From the NCBI GenBank assembly GCA_963714065.1, contig OY970226.1, positions 124,001 through 188,000 of the forward strand: 64,000 nt of DNA, in the 5' to 3' direction. Shown here piece by piece: positions 35,875 through 44,266 of this stretch. This DNA comes from JAZKID01 sp963714065. GTDB taxonomy: Bacteria; Pseudomonadota; Alphaproteobacteria; Rhizobiales; UBA4765. The translations under genes were made by a program, and so were the position numbers. Below the pieces are notes generated by a model. That model ran no database searches. It had not been told where the DNA came from and saw nothing but the letters and a program-made list of their open reading frames with translations. Position 1 is the first letter of the stretch. Every line of letters starts with the position of its first letter.

Positions 35875-36474
35875 TTATTTACATTCCTGACAATCTTTTT
35901 CAGGATCTGCAAAAAGTGCTTTACAAAGTTCCGATCTTATATTCTCTACGCCCAAGCCAAGGTCATTATCATCATTTTTCTCAAGTCCATTAATCTTTAT
36001 TTTTAAGTGCGAATAAGCTTCCAACTCCAAACCGGTAAGATCTCGCCCTAAATTAGTACGGAATTTTTCTAGATACTCTTGCCCTTTTTGATAAGCTTTG
36101 GAGGTCAAATATAATTCGTTTATGGCGGATCTCAGTTGAGCATACGAATCTTTATTATTATCGGCGGCTATAGAGCCATCTAAATAAGCAATGGCATTGC
36201 CCAAATTTATATTCGCTTGTGACAACTCTTCTCTTACGAGTACCAGAGTAGAAGGTATGAATCCCCATAACCAACCATCATTGGATAAGATTTTGAATTT
36301 AGCAGCGTCTTTATAGGCAAGAAGAGTTTTTGTATTTAATTTTACAATTTTTTCTTTAAACAAGGCCTTCCGTTCATCATCCAAATCTAGTGCGATTGAA
36401 TTTGGCAAATAGGATATAAAATTAATTTCAGGCAATATTTCTCGAGGCGACGCCTTAATTTTATCAACTGTCAT
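35875..36474 (-). CDS. orphan hypothetical protein
   Basis: A 199-residue AT-rich gene product, mostly helical with many Leu, Lys and Glu, and a C-terminal CQECK. There is no signal peptide, and the single mildly hydrophobic stretch (GWLWGFIPSTLVLV) is too short to be a sure membrane segment. No family is recognised. It interrupts the usual dnaB-alr order and is convergent with dnaB. Confidence 0.6.
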   Translation of the reverse strand: MTVDKIKASPREILPEINFISYLPNSIALDLDDERKALFKEKIVKLNTKTLLAYKDAAKFKILSNDGWLWGFIPSTLVLVREELSQANINLGNAIAYLDGSIAADNNKDSYAQLRSAINELYLTSKAYQKGQEYLEKFRTNLGRDLTGLELEAYSHLKIKINGLEKNDDNDLGLGVENIRSELCKALFADPEKDCQECK

Positions 36475-36581
36475 TTTGTTCTCACTTTAAAGATATCTAT
36501 ATGTTTATGAATATTGCTATTGTCAACTTTGGCTATTACTTCTTGTTTCCACGAATATGAGAATCCGGTAATTTAGCTCTT

Positions 36582-37649
36582 ATGCTCTATAAGCTTAGTA
36601 ATAATGCGCACCTGCAAATAGATTTGAAGGCTATTGCCGCTAATTGGCAATTACTTGCCCGCAAAGCACGAGGCGCCGAATGCGGCGCAGTCGTGAAAGC
36701 CGATGCCTATGGTTGTGGCATGGCGCAAGTCGCGCTTGCTCTTCATAAAGCCGGTTGCAAAACTTTTTTCGTCGCAACTTTAATCGAAGGAATAAATTTA
36801 CGAGCGCTGTTCGGCGATGCGGTGATTTACATTTTCAATGGATTGCCTGTCGGCGCTGCTGCCGAATTCCACAAACATAATCTGCGCCCCGTTCTAAACT
36901 CGCCCGAAGAAGTAAAAGAATGGCTTGAAGCGGGCGCGTTGCCCTTCGCACTTCATTTCGATACCGGCATGAACCGTCTTGGCATCAAGCCCGCACAGCT
37001 CGATCGAATTCCGGCCTGCTCGCCGGAACTTGTCATGTCTCATTTCATCAGCAGCGAAATATCGGATGCGCAACCCAATCAACATCAGATCGATAGTTTT
37101 GACGCCATGCGCGCGCGCCTTCCGAAAGCAAAAGCCTGCATGGCGAATTCGTCCGGAATTTTCCTGAAACAAAAACCGTTTTACGATCTGGTGCGGCCCG
37201 GTTATGCGCTTTATGGCGGCAATCCCGTGCCGGGGCAGAAAAACCCCATGCATAACGTCGTCATGTTGCAGGCGCCTGTCTTGCAAATGAAAGACGTGCG
37301 TGCGGGCGAAACCGCGGGTTATAACGGAATCTGGACAGCGAAACGCGACAGCCGCCTGATCACGTTCCCCGTCGGTTATGCCGATGGTTATCTGCGCTCT
37401 GCAAGTGCCGCCAATAATGAAGGCGGGCAGATTGCCTGGAATGGTGTGCTGTATCCCCTCGTCGGTCGTGTGTCGATGGATCTGATCGTCGCAGACGTCA
37501 CGGATGCAGAAAATCCGCCCAAGCGCGGCGAAATGGTCGAGCTGATCGGCCTGCATCTGCCTATCGACGATGTCGCAGCAGGCATGAAAACAATCGGCTA
37601 TGAAGTGCTCACCAGCCTTGGCCAAAGATATGAAAGAAGTTATGTATAA
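36582..37649 (+). CDS. alr: alanine racemase
   Basis: It makes D-alanine for peptidoglycan. The 355-residue fold-type III PLP enzyme has the cofactor lysine in VVKADAYGCG (Lys39), the second base in GETAGYNGIW (Tyr), and VRPGYALYGG. The C-terminus GYEVLTSLGQRYERSY is typical. A relic with a very similar C-terminus lies 455 bases downstream. The dnaB-alr-radA order is conserved in the class. Confidence 0.95.
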   Translation: MLYKLSNNAHLQIDLKAIAANWQLLARKARGAECGAVVKADAYGCGMAQVALALHKAGCKTFFVATLIEGINLRALFGDAVIYIFNGLPVGAAAEFHKHNLRPVLNSPEEVKEWLEAGALPFALHFDTGMNRLGIKPAQLDRIPACSPELVMSHFISSEISDAQPNQHQIDSFDAMRARLPKAKACMANSSGIFLKQKPFYDLVRPGYALYGGNPVPGQKNPMHNVVMLQAPVLQMKDVRAGETAGYNGIWTAKRDSRLITFPVGYADGYLRSASAANNEGGQIAWNGVLYPLVGRVSMDLIVADVTDAENPPKRGEMVELIGLHLPIDDVAAGMKTIGYEVLTSLGQRYERSYV

Positions 37650-37683
37650 GTTGCTGTGCCTATAAAGGAGAAACGAGGTTCCC

Positions 37684-38091
37684 ATGCCCCTTACACGCAT
37701 TTCGCTGATCAAGGGTAAACCGCCCGCTTATATTCGCGCCATCTCCGATAATCTTCATCGCGCACTGGTGGAAGCGTTCGAGGTTCCGCCTGATGACCGT
37801 TTCCAAATCATCGAGCCGTGCGAGCAGAGCGAATTGATTTATGATCGGCATTATCTTGGCGGCCCTCGCTCCGAAAATTTCGTTCTATTTACGGTCACCG
37901 CCGGAAAGCCGCGCTCTGCTCAAGTCAAGCAGGCTTTCTATCGCCGGCTTGTCGATCTTCTTGCGGAATCGCCCGGCATCCGTCCTGAAGACGTGATGAT
38001 CGTGATTAATACGACGACTTCGGAGGATTGGTCCTTCAGTGGCGGCGAACTCTGGAAGCTAAAAACTGCCGATCCGCAAGCTGCAGCATGA
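37684..38091 (+). CDS. tautomerase family protein
   Basis: A 135-residue protein of the 4-oxalocrotonate tautomerase superfamily. After Met removal, Pro is the N-terminal residue (MPLTRISLIKGK), the catalytic base of the family; VMIVINTTTSEDWSFSGGE is the C-terminal strand region of the longer Tautomerase_2 type. An AAAGGAG ribosome-binding site precedes the ATG. It lies between alr and a relic of an alr 3' end. Confidence 0.88.
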   Translation: MPLTRISLIKGKPPAYIRAISDNLHRALVEAFEVPPDDRFQIIEPCEQSELIYDRHYLGGPRSENFVLFTVTAGKPRSAQVKQAFYRRLVDLLAESPGIRPEDVMIVINTTTSEDWSFSGGELWKLKTADPQAAA

Positions 38092-38103
38092 TGATTGTTG
38101 CGC

Positions 38104-38169
38104 GCTTGGAATACGCCGGATGATTATGATGTGTTGACCGGGCTTGGAAAAAGGTTTGAGCGGATTTAT
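38104..38169 (+). pseudogene. relic of an alanine racemase 3' end
   Basis: Read in frame from 38104, this encodes AWNTPDDYDVLTGLGKRFERIY. The intact alr ends MKTIGYEVLTSLGQRYERSY, so about 10 of the last 15 positions match. No more of the gene remains upstream because the tautomerase gene ends at 38091. The relic runs directly into a repeat element at 38176. Confidence 0.7.
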
Positions 38170-38175
38170 ATATGT

Positions 38176-38340
38176 GTCATCCTGAGCGCCCGGATCATGC
38201 TTCCGGCATGTCCGAGTATAAACTCCGCGAGGGATCTCAACTCACGTCATGCTCGCACTTGTTGCGAGCATCTCACTAGATCCTCGGAACAAGTCCGAGG
38301 ATGACGAATAGAAGAGATTCTTCGCTTCGCTCAGAATGAC
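38176..38340. repeat. nested pair of dispersed palindromic elements
   Basis: An outer GTCATCCTGAG (38176) ... CTCAGAATGAC (ends 38340) element contains a complete CGTCAT...ATGACG element at 38245-38306. The inner element has palindromes GCTCGCACTTGTTGCGAGC and CCTCGGAACAAGTCCGAGG. The inner right arm is identical to the inverted repeat flanking the GIY-YIG gene at 57966. The nesting shows successive insertions. Confidence 0.8.
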
Positions 38341-38355
38341 AATGGAACTTAATTA

Positions 38356-39780
38356 ATGCCCAAATCTCGTACCAATTTCGTCTGCCAAAGTTGCGGCGCC
38401 GTTTCATCCAAATGGTCCGGCAAATGCGAAGCCTGCAATGCATGGAACACGATCGCCGAGGAAGTGATCGGCTCCGGCGTGGCGAGTGCGCCCGCTTCAC
38501 GTTCGGCGAAAAAAGGCCGCGCCGTTTCGCTTGAAAATCTGCAAGGCATCACGGAAACGCCGCCGCGCTTGTGCTCCTCGCTTTCGGAACTCGACCGCGT
38601 CACGGGCGGCGGTTTCGTGCAGGGGTCTGCCGTGCTGATCGGCGGCGATCCGGGCATCGGTAAATCCACGCTTCTCATTCAGGCGGCGGCACGTATCGCG
38701 CAGGCCGGCAATCGCGTCGTCTATATTTCGGGTGAAGAGGCAATCGCGCAAATCCGCTTGCGTGCTGAGCGGCTCGGGCTTGCACAGGCGCCGGTCGATC
38801 TTGCTGCCGAAACCTCGGTCGAAAATATCGTCGCAACGCTGGAGCAGGGCGCGCGGCCGCAACTGGTGATTATCGATTCGATCCAGACCATGTGGACGGA
38901 TGTGGTGGAAAGCGCGCCCGGCACGGTGACGCAGGTGCGCACCTCTGCGCAAACGCTTATTCGTTATGCGAAACAGTCGGGTGCGGCGATCGTCTTCGTC
39001 GGTCATGTCACGAAAGACGGACAGATCGCGGGTCCGCGTGTCGTTGAGCATATGGTCGATGCCGTTCTCTATTTCGAAGGCGATGCGGGCCATCGCTTCC
39101 GCATCTTGCGGGCCGTGAAGAACCGTTTCGGCGCCACCGACGAAATCGGCCTGTTCGAAATGACCACTCTCGGCCTGTCCGAGGTCGCCAATCCGTCCGA
39201 ACTTTTTCTGGATAGATCCGAAAGCCACGCGCCGGGCACGGCCGTGTTCGCGGGCGTGGAAGGAACGAGGCCCGTGCTCGTCGATGTGCAGGCGCTTGTC
39301 GCCCCCTCCTCGCTCGGCATGCCTCGCCGCACGGTGGTGGGCTGGGACGGCAACCGCCTTGCCATGATCCTAGCCGTGCTCGAGGCGCGGGCGGGCGTGC
39401 GCTTTTCGCAGCACGATGTCTATCTCACCATCGCGGGCGGCCTGCGAATCGCCGAGCCCGCGGCCGACCTTGCGGTGGCAGCCGCCCTCGTCTCGGCGCT
39501 CTCAAACCAGCCTTTGCCGAACGAAACCGTATTTTTCGGCGAAATCGGGCTGACGGGGGCGGTGCGCCCGGTCAACCAGGTCGGCCTCCGGCTTAAGGAA
39601 GCGGAACGGCTTGGTTTTACAATGGCTTATCTGCCTAAAGCGAGTGCGGAGGAGAGCTTGAAAAGCAGGGTCCGCCTGCATGCTCTCACAGATCTTGCGC
39701 AGCTGATCGGTGAACTGGCCGGGCAATCTGCGTCCAGTCCGGCAAAAATCCTGCCGACAAAGATGAAGGCCTCGCGCTGA
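38356..39780 (+). CDS. radA: DNA repair protein RadA
   Basis: A RecA-like branch-migration ATPase of 474 residues. The N-terminal zinc finger is CQSCGAVSSKWSGKCEAC (near residues 10-27), the Walker A motif is GGDPGIGKSTL, and the RadA-specific KNRFG motif is present. The C-terminal Lon-protease-like domain is non-proteolytic. It precedes cvpA and purF in the conserved order. Confidence 0.96.
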   Translation: MPKSRTNFVCQSCGAVSSKWSGKCEACNAWNTIAEEVIGSGVASAPASRSAKKGRAVSLENLQGITETPPRLCSSLSELDRVTGGGFVQGSAVLIGGDPGIGKSTLLIQAAARIAQAGNRVVYISGEEAIAQIRLRAERLGLAQAPVDLAAETSVENIVATLEQGARPQLVIIDSIQTMWTDVVESAPGTVTQVRTSAQTLIRYAKQSGAAIVFVGHVTKDGQIAGPRVVEHMVDAVLYFEGDAGHRFRILRAVKNRFGATDEIGLFEMTTLGLSEVANPSELFLDRSESHAPGTAVFAGVEGTRPVLVDVQALVAPSSLGMPRRTVVGWDGNRLAMILAVLEARAGVRFSQHDVYLTIAGGLRIAEPAADLAVAAALVSALSNQPLPNETVFFGEIGLTGAVRPVNQVGLRLKEAERLGFTMAYLPKASAEESLKSRVRLHALTDLAQLIGELAGQSASSPAKILPTKMKASR

Positions 39781-39846
39781 GCCTTTGAGAAAACACCCTT
39801 TTCTTGTTATATAAGTTTCGTTCTTACGCGCCGGAGACGAGGTTTC

Positions 39847-40479
39847 ATGCTGCTCACCCTTCTCGATGTCATCCTGATCATCATTATGTTCATATCCGCT
39901 TTCCTGGCGCTGATGCGAGGCTTTACGCGCGAGGTTCTCTCGATCGCCTCCTGGGGTGCGGCAGCGGTTGCGGCGTTGCTCGCTTACAGCAGCAGCCTGC
40001 GCGGCACGGTGCGTGTCGAATTCAGTCAGCCTATCATCGGCGATGCGGTGCTGGTGCTCGGCACATTCCTGGTTACTCTCCTTGTCGTCGGCATGATCAC
40101 GGCACGGATTTCGGACGCCATCCTCGACAGCCGCATCGGCGCGCTCGACCGCTCGGCCGGCTTCCTGTTCGGCCTGTTCCGCGGGCTCGTGATCGTCGTC
40201 ATCGGCTATATGTTTTTCAACTGGCTGGTGCAGGAAGACAAGCAGCCTGCCTGGGTACGCGACGCGCGCGCCCTGCCCGTCCTGAAATCGACCGGCGAAT
40301 GGATCAAGGCGCAACTGCCTTCCGACCCCGAAGCGGCCTTCAACCGGCTCAGGGAAAGGCAGGAAAAGAAGGAACTCGAAAACAAGCAACCTGCTGCCGA
40401 GGAAGACAATCCTGAAGGTTACGAACAGGACGAGCAGGAAGGCATGGATAATCTCGTAAAGGAGCCGAGCAAAAAGTGA
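39847..40479 (+). CDS. cvpA: CvpA family membrane protein
   Basis: A 210-residue inner-membrane protein with four hydrophobic segments in the first 130 residues, beginning LLDVILIIIMFISAFLALMRG. GFTREVLSIASWG is the family's most conserved stretch. A charged cytoplasmic tail follows. In E. coli the orthologue affects colicin V export and envelope homeostasis. Its stop overlaps the purF GTG. Confidence 0.92.
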   Translation: MLLTLLDVILIIIMFISAFLALMRGFTREVLSIASWGAAAVAALLAYSSSLRGTVRVEFSQPIIGDAVLVLGTFLVTLLVVGMITARISDAILDSRIGALDRSAGFLFGLFRGLVIVVIGYMFFNWLVQEDKQPAWVRDARALPVLKSTGEWIKAQLPSDPEAAFNRLRERQEKKELENKQPAAEEDNPEGYEQDEQEGMDNLVKEPSKK

Positions 40480-41945
40480 GTATGCCAGTTGACGACCTTA
40501 ATGCCGACCGGTTGCGTGAAGAGTGCGGCGTTTTCGGTATATGGAACTACGAGGATGCCGCAGCGATCACGGCGCTTGGCCTGCATGCGCTCCAGCATCG
40601 CGGGCAGGAAGCTTGCGGCATTGTCACTTATGACGGCGAGCGCTTTAATTCCGAACGCCGCCTTGGCCTCGTCGGCGACAGTTTTTCGCAAGCCGATGTC
40701 ATCGAACGCCTGAAAGGGCGCAGCGCCGTTGGCCACAACCGCTATTCCACGACCGGCGAAACCATGCTGCGCAATGTCCAGCCGCTGTTCGCCGAACTCG
40801 ATACCGGCGGCTTTGCCGTCTGCCATAACGGCAATCTGACCAACGGGCTCACTCTCCGCCGCGATCTGGTCGCCGACGGCGCGATCATGCAGTCGACGTC
40901 CGATTCCGAAGCCATCCTGCATCTCGTCGCCCGCTCCTCCCGCAAGAAATTCATCGAGCGATTTATCGAAGCGCTGCGCCAGATCGAAGGCGCTTACGCG
41001 CTGATCGCGCTGACCAACAACGAATTGATCGGCGCGCGCGATCCTCTGGGTATCCGGCCGCTGGTGCTCGGCGATCTGAACGGCTCGCCCGTGCTTGCCT
41101 CCGAAACCTGCGCGCTCGATATTATCGGCGCGCGTTATGTGCGCGATATCGCGAATGGCGAGATCGTCATCTTCAACGAGCACGGAATGGAATCGATCAA
41201 ACCGTTTCCGCCACAGCGCCTGCGCCCGTGCATCTTCGAATATGTGTACTTCTCGCGGCCGGATTCGGTCGTCGGCGGCAAAAGTGTTTACGACATGCGC
41301 AAAAATCTCGGCATCGAACTTGCGCGCGAAAGTCGCGTCGATGCCGATGTCGTGGTGCCGGTGCCAGATTCGGGCGTTCCCGCCGCACTCGGCTATGCGC
41401 AGGAATCCGGCCTGCCCTTCGAGCTCGGCATTATCCGCAACCATTATGTCGGCCGCACATTTATCGAACCCACGCAGCAGATCCGCCAGCTCGGCGTGAA
41501 GCTCAAACATTCCGCCAATCGCGCGCAGGTGCAGGGCAAACGCATCGTGCTGATCGACGACAGCCTCGTGCGCGGCACCACATCGGTGAAAATCGTGCAG
41601 ATGATCCGCGAGGCGGGCGCGAAGGAAGTGCATTTCCGCCTGGCCTCGCCGCCCATCACCCATTCGGATTTTTACGGCATCGACACGCCCGAGCGCGACA
41701 AGCTTCTCGCCGCCACGCACGATCTCGAAGGTATGCGCAAATTCATCGGCGCCGACAGCCTCGCCTTTCTGTCCATCGCGGGCCTTTATCGCGCGCTCGG
41801 CGAAAAAGAACGCAATGCCGCCCTGCCGCAATATACGGATCATTGCTTCACCGGCGATTATCCGACCACGCTGACCGATGTCTCGGCATCCGAAAACGGC
41901 AAGCCGTGTAACCGCCGCCTTTCCCTGATCGCGGAAGCAGGCTGA
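40476..41945 (+). CDS. purF: amidophosphoribosyltransferase
   Basis: First committed enzyme of purine synthesis: PRPP and glutamine give phosphoribosylamine. The catalytic N-terminal Cys (Cys17 in REECGVFG) follows a short propeptide that is normally cleaved. The glutaminase domain has GHNRYSTTG and NGNLTNG; the phosphoribosyltransferase loop is IVLIDDSLVRGTT. The start is GTG 40476 or ATG 40482, with AAGGAG upstream. The product has 489 residues. Confidence 0.96.
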   Translation: MSMPVDDLNADRLREECGVFGIWNYEDAAAITALGLHALQHRGQEACGIVTYDGERFNSERRLGLVGDSFSQADVIERLKGRSAVGHNRYSTTGETMLRNVQPLFAELDTGGFAVCHNGNLTNGLTLRRDLVADGAIMQSTSDSEAILHLVARSSRKKFIERFIEALRQIEGAYALIALTNNELIGARDPLGIRPLVLGDLNGSPVLASETCALDIIGARYVRDIANGEIVIFNEHGMESIKPFPPQRLRPCIFEYVYFSRPDSVVGGKSVYDMRKNLGIELARESRVDADVVVPVPDSGVPAALGYAQESGLPFELGIIRNHYVGRTFIEPTQQIRQLGVKLKHSANRAQVQGKRIVLIDDSLVRGTTSVKIVQMIREAGAKEVHFRLASPPITHSDFYGIDTPERDKLLAATHDLEGMRKFIGADSLAFLSIAGLYRALGEKERNAALPQYTDHCFTGDYPTTLTDVSASENGKPCNRRLSLIAEAG

Positions 41946-41960
41946 GTTGATGTTATCTAA

Positions 41961-42079
41961 CGTCATCCCCGCGAAAGCGGGGATCCCGGAATTATGTGCA
42001 CGCGAAGCGCGCTCTTTATTTAATTTCTGGATCCCGTGTCTGTTCCTCGCTCGTTTCACTCGCTCGGGCACGGGATGAC
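41961..42079. repeat. dispersed palindromic element overlapping the SDR start
   Basis: It begins CGTCATCCCCGCGAAAGCGG and ends GGGCACGGGATGACA; the two arms are not the same sequence, so this is a composite. The start codon of the next gene (ATG 42075) lies inside the closing GGGATGAC. Confidence 0.75.
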
Positions 42080-42743
42080 AAACTTAGATAACAAAATCGC
42101 GCTCGTTACCGGCGCATCGCGCGGTATTGGTTTTGCCTGCGCGCTAGGGCTCGCCAAACGCGGCGCGCATGTCGTAGCGCTTGCGCGCACCACGGGCGGG
42201 TTGCAAGAACTGGACGACCAGATATTTGCCGCGACCGGCAATCGCGCCACGCTCGTTCCACTCGATATCACGGATTACGACGCGCTCGACAGGCTCGGTG
42301 CCGCTCTGCATGAGCGCTTCAGGAAACTCGATATTCTGGTCGGCAATGCCGCGCAACTTCATCCGCTCTCGCCGCTCGGTCATATTCGCCCGAAAGATTT
42401 CGAAAAAACGATTGCAGTCAATCTCACCGCCAACTGGCGCCTGCTGCGCGCCATGGAGCCGTTGTTGCGCGCGGCGCCGAAGGCGTTAGGGATTTTTATG
42501 ACGGACCAGATGGCAAAGCAGCCACAAACTTTCTGGGGCGGTTATGCCGCCTCTAAGGCGGGTCTCGAAGCCTTGGTGAAATCCTACGTCGCCGAAGTCG
42601 AACACAAATCTATCCGCATCGAACTACTCGATCCCGGCATCACTGCAACAAAATTGCGGCGGGATGCTTTCCCCGGCGGCAGCGGCGAAAAGGAACCAGA
42701 CGAGACGCTGCTTTATCCGCTTCTGGATGAAGTTTTTTGCTAG
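42075..42743 (+). CDS. short-chain dehydrogenase/reductase with altered catalytic Ser
   Basis: A 222-residue SDR starting at ATG 42075. The Rossmann motif TGASRGIG and the NAA motif (VGNAAQL) are present, and the catalytic YAASK is intact. The Ser that normally lies 13 residues before the Tyr is replaced by Asp (FMTDQMAKQ). The family frequently follows purF in alphaproteobacteria. The ribosome-binding site and start codon are in the preceding repeat. Substrate unknown. Confidence 0.88.
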   Translation: MTNLDNKIALVTGASRGIGFACALGLAKRGAHVVALARTTGGLQELDDQIFAATGNRATLVPLDITDYDALDRLGAALHERFRKLDILVGNAAQLHPLSPLGHIRPKDFEKTIAVNLTANWRLLRAMEPLLRAAPKALGIFMTDQMAKQPQTFWGGYAASKAGLEALVKSYVAEVEHKSIRIELLDPGITATKLRRDAFPGGSGEKEPDETLLYPLLDEVFC

Positions 42744-42785
42744 ATGTAGAGTGGGTTGAGCGTCAGCGAAACCCGCCGTCTTCAA

Positions 42786-42838
42786 CGTCATGCCCGCGCA
42801 GGCGGGCATCTGAGATCCCCGCCTTCGCGGGGATGACG
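42786..42838. repeat. dispersed CGTCAT...ATGACG palindromic element
   Basis: TGCCCGCGCAGGCGGGCA and ATCCCCGCCTTCGCGGGGAT are separated by only about four bases. It lies between the convergent SDR and der genes and could terminate both. Confidence 0.85.
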
Positions 42839-42906
42839 TTCAATATATAAGTAGGCTTAACTTTGTCTTGTCCGCCGTAGGCTTAGTGAAGGCAGATTAA
42901 CCCACC

Positions 42907-44265
42907 TTACTTTCTTTTGGATTTCCCCGCATAAGGATTATCTTTTCCGCGCATCATCAGGCGGATCGGTATGCTTTGCAGATCGAAAGTCTCCGCCAGC
43001 GAATTCACGAGATAGCGCCGGTAACTTTCCGGCACGGCCTGCGGACGGGAGCCGAAGCACACGAATGTCGGCGGGCGGCTTGCCACCTGCGTTGCGTAAT
43101 TCAGTTTGACGCGGCGGCCGGAAACGGCAGGCGGCGGATTTTTGCCGACCGCACGTTCGAACCAGCGGTTGAGCGCTGAAGTCGACACGCGCTTGCCCCA
43201 CACATCGAACAGGGAATATGCGGCTTCCAGCAGACGTTCGACATTCTTGCCGGTCAAGCCGGACAGCGTGACAAGCTGAAGGCTTTTTACCTGCGGCAGC
43301 AAGCGCGCGACTTCCTCTTCAAGCTCCTTGCGGCGCGCGGACCCGTTTTCAACCTTGTCCCATTTATTGATGCCAAGGACAAGCACGCGCCCTTCCTCGA
43401 TCACCATATCCGCAAGTTGCAGATCCTGCTTGTCGAGCGGTGAATCTATATCGATCAAAAGCACCACCACATGCGCGAAACGGATGGCGCGCAACGCATC
43501 GGCCACCGCAAGTTTTTCCAGTTTTTCCTGCACGCGCGCGCGCCTACGGATGCCCGCCGTATCGAAAAGTTTGATCTTCTTGTTGCGCCATGTCCAGTCG
43601 ACCGAAATCGAGTCTCGCGTAATCCCGGCCTCAGGCCCGGTGAGCAGCCGCTCCTCGCCGATCAGCGTGTTGATCAGCGTGGACTTGCCTGCGTTCGGCC
43701 GCCCGATAATGGCAAGCCGCAAAATACTTTCCTCGCCGCTTTCTGCCTCCGCCTCTTCTTCCTCTTCGAAATCCGGAAAATGATTGCTCAGCGCATCAAG
43801 CAGCTCGGAAAAACCTAGATTGTGTTCGGCCGACAAAGCAACGGGATCTCCATAACCGAGCTGGTAGGATTCCATCGCATTGGCCAGCGCCGTCTTGTTT
43901 TCGGCCTTGTTAGCAACCAGAATAATGGATGTGCTGAAGCGCCGCAGGAATTTGGCGAATTTTTCGTCCAGCGGCGTAATGCCCGCACGCGCATCGAAAA
44001 CGAACAAAACCACATCCGCGTCTTTAATGGCTTCTTCGGTCTGCGCGCGCATGCGCCCGGCCAGACTTTCCGCCTTCGCATCCTCAAAGCCTGCCGTATC
44101 GATCACCGTGAAATCGAGCGGACCCAGGCTTGCCTCGCCCTCGCGCCGGTCGCGCGTTACGCCCGGCATATCGTCGACAAGCGCAAGCTTCCGCCCCACC
44201 AGCCGGTTAAACAGCGTGGATTTGCCGACATTAGGCCGTCCGACGATTGCCACGCGGAAGTTCAT
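42907..44265 (-). CDS. der: ribosome biogenesis GTPase Der
   Basis: A 452-residue protein with two consecutive G domains, each with a P-loop (GRPNVGKST and GRPNAGKST) and DTAG and NK-D motifs, followed by a KH-like C-terminal domain. Its two linked GTPases assist 50S subunit assembly. Its start is one base from the bamB-like stop, and the nnrU-TPR-bamB-der order is conserved in the class. Confidence 0.96.
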   Translation of the reverse strand: MNFRVAIVGRPNVGKSTLFNRLVGRKLALVDDMPGVTRDRREGEASLGPLDFTVIDTAGFEDAKAESLAGRMRAQTEEAIKDADVVLFVFDARAGITPLDEKFAKFLRRFSTSIILVANKAENKTALANAMESYQLGYGDPVALSAEHNLGFSELLDALSNHFPDFEEEEEAEAESGEESILRLAIIGRPNAGKSTLINTLIGEERLLTGPEAGITRDSISVDWTWRNKKIKLFDTAGIRRRARVQEKLEKLAVADALRAIRFAHVVVLLIDIDSPLDKQDLQLADMVIEEGRVLVLGINKWDKVENGSARRKELEEEVARLLPQVKSLQLVTLSGLTGKNVERLLEAAYSLFDVWGKRVSTSALNRWFERAVGKNPPPAVSGRRVKLNYATQVASRPPTFVCFGSRPQAVPESYRRYLVNSLAETFDLQSIPIRLMMRGKDNPYAGKSKRK

Positions 44266-44266
44266 G

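Noticed and set aside
38095..38304. A 69-codon plus frame after the tautomerase gene
   Set aside because: Only the first part is meaningful, as an alr relic; the rest translates a repeat element.
40419..42071. A 550-codon minus-strand frame antisense to purF
   Set aside because: purF on the plus strand is complete and certain; the antisense protein is a low-complexity shadow rich in Arg, Ala, Asp and His, with no motif.
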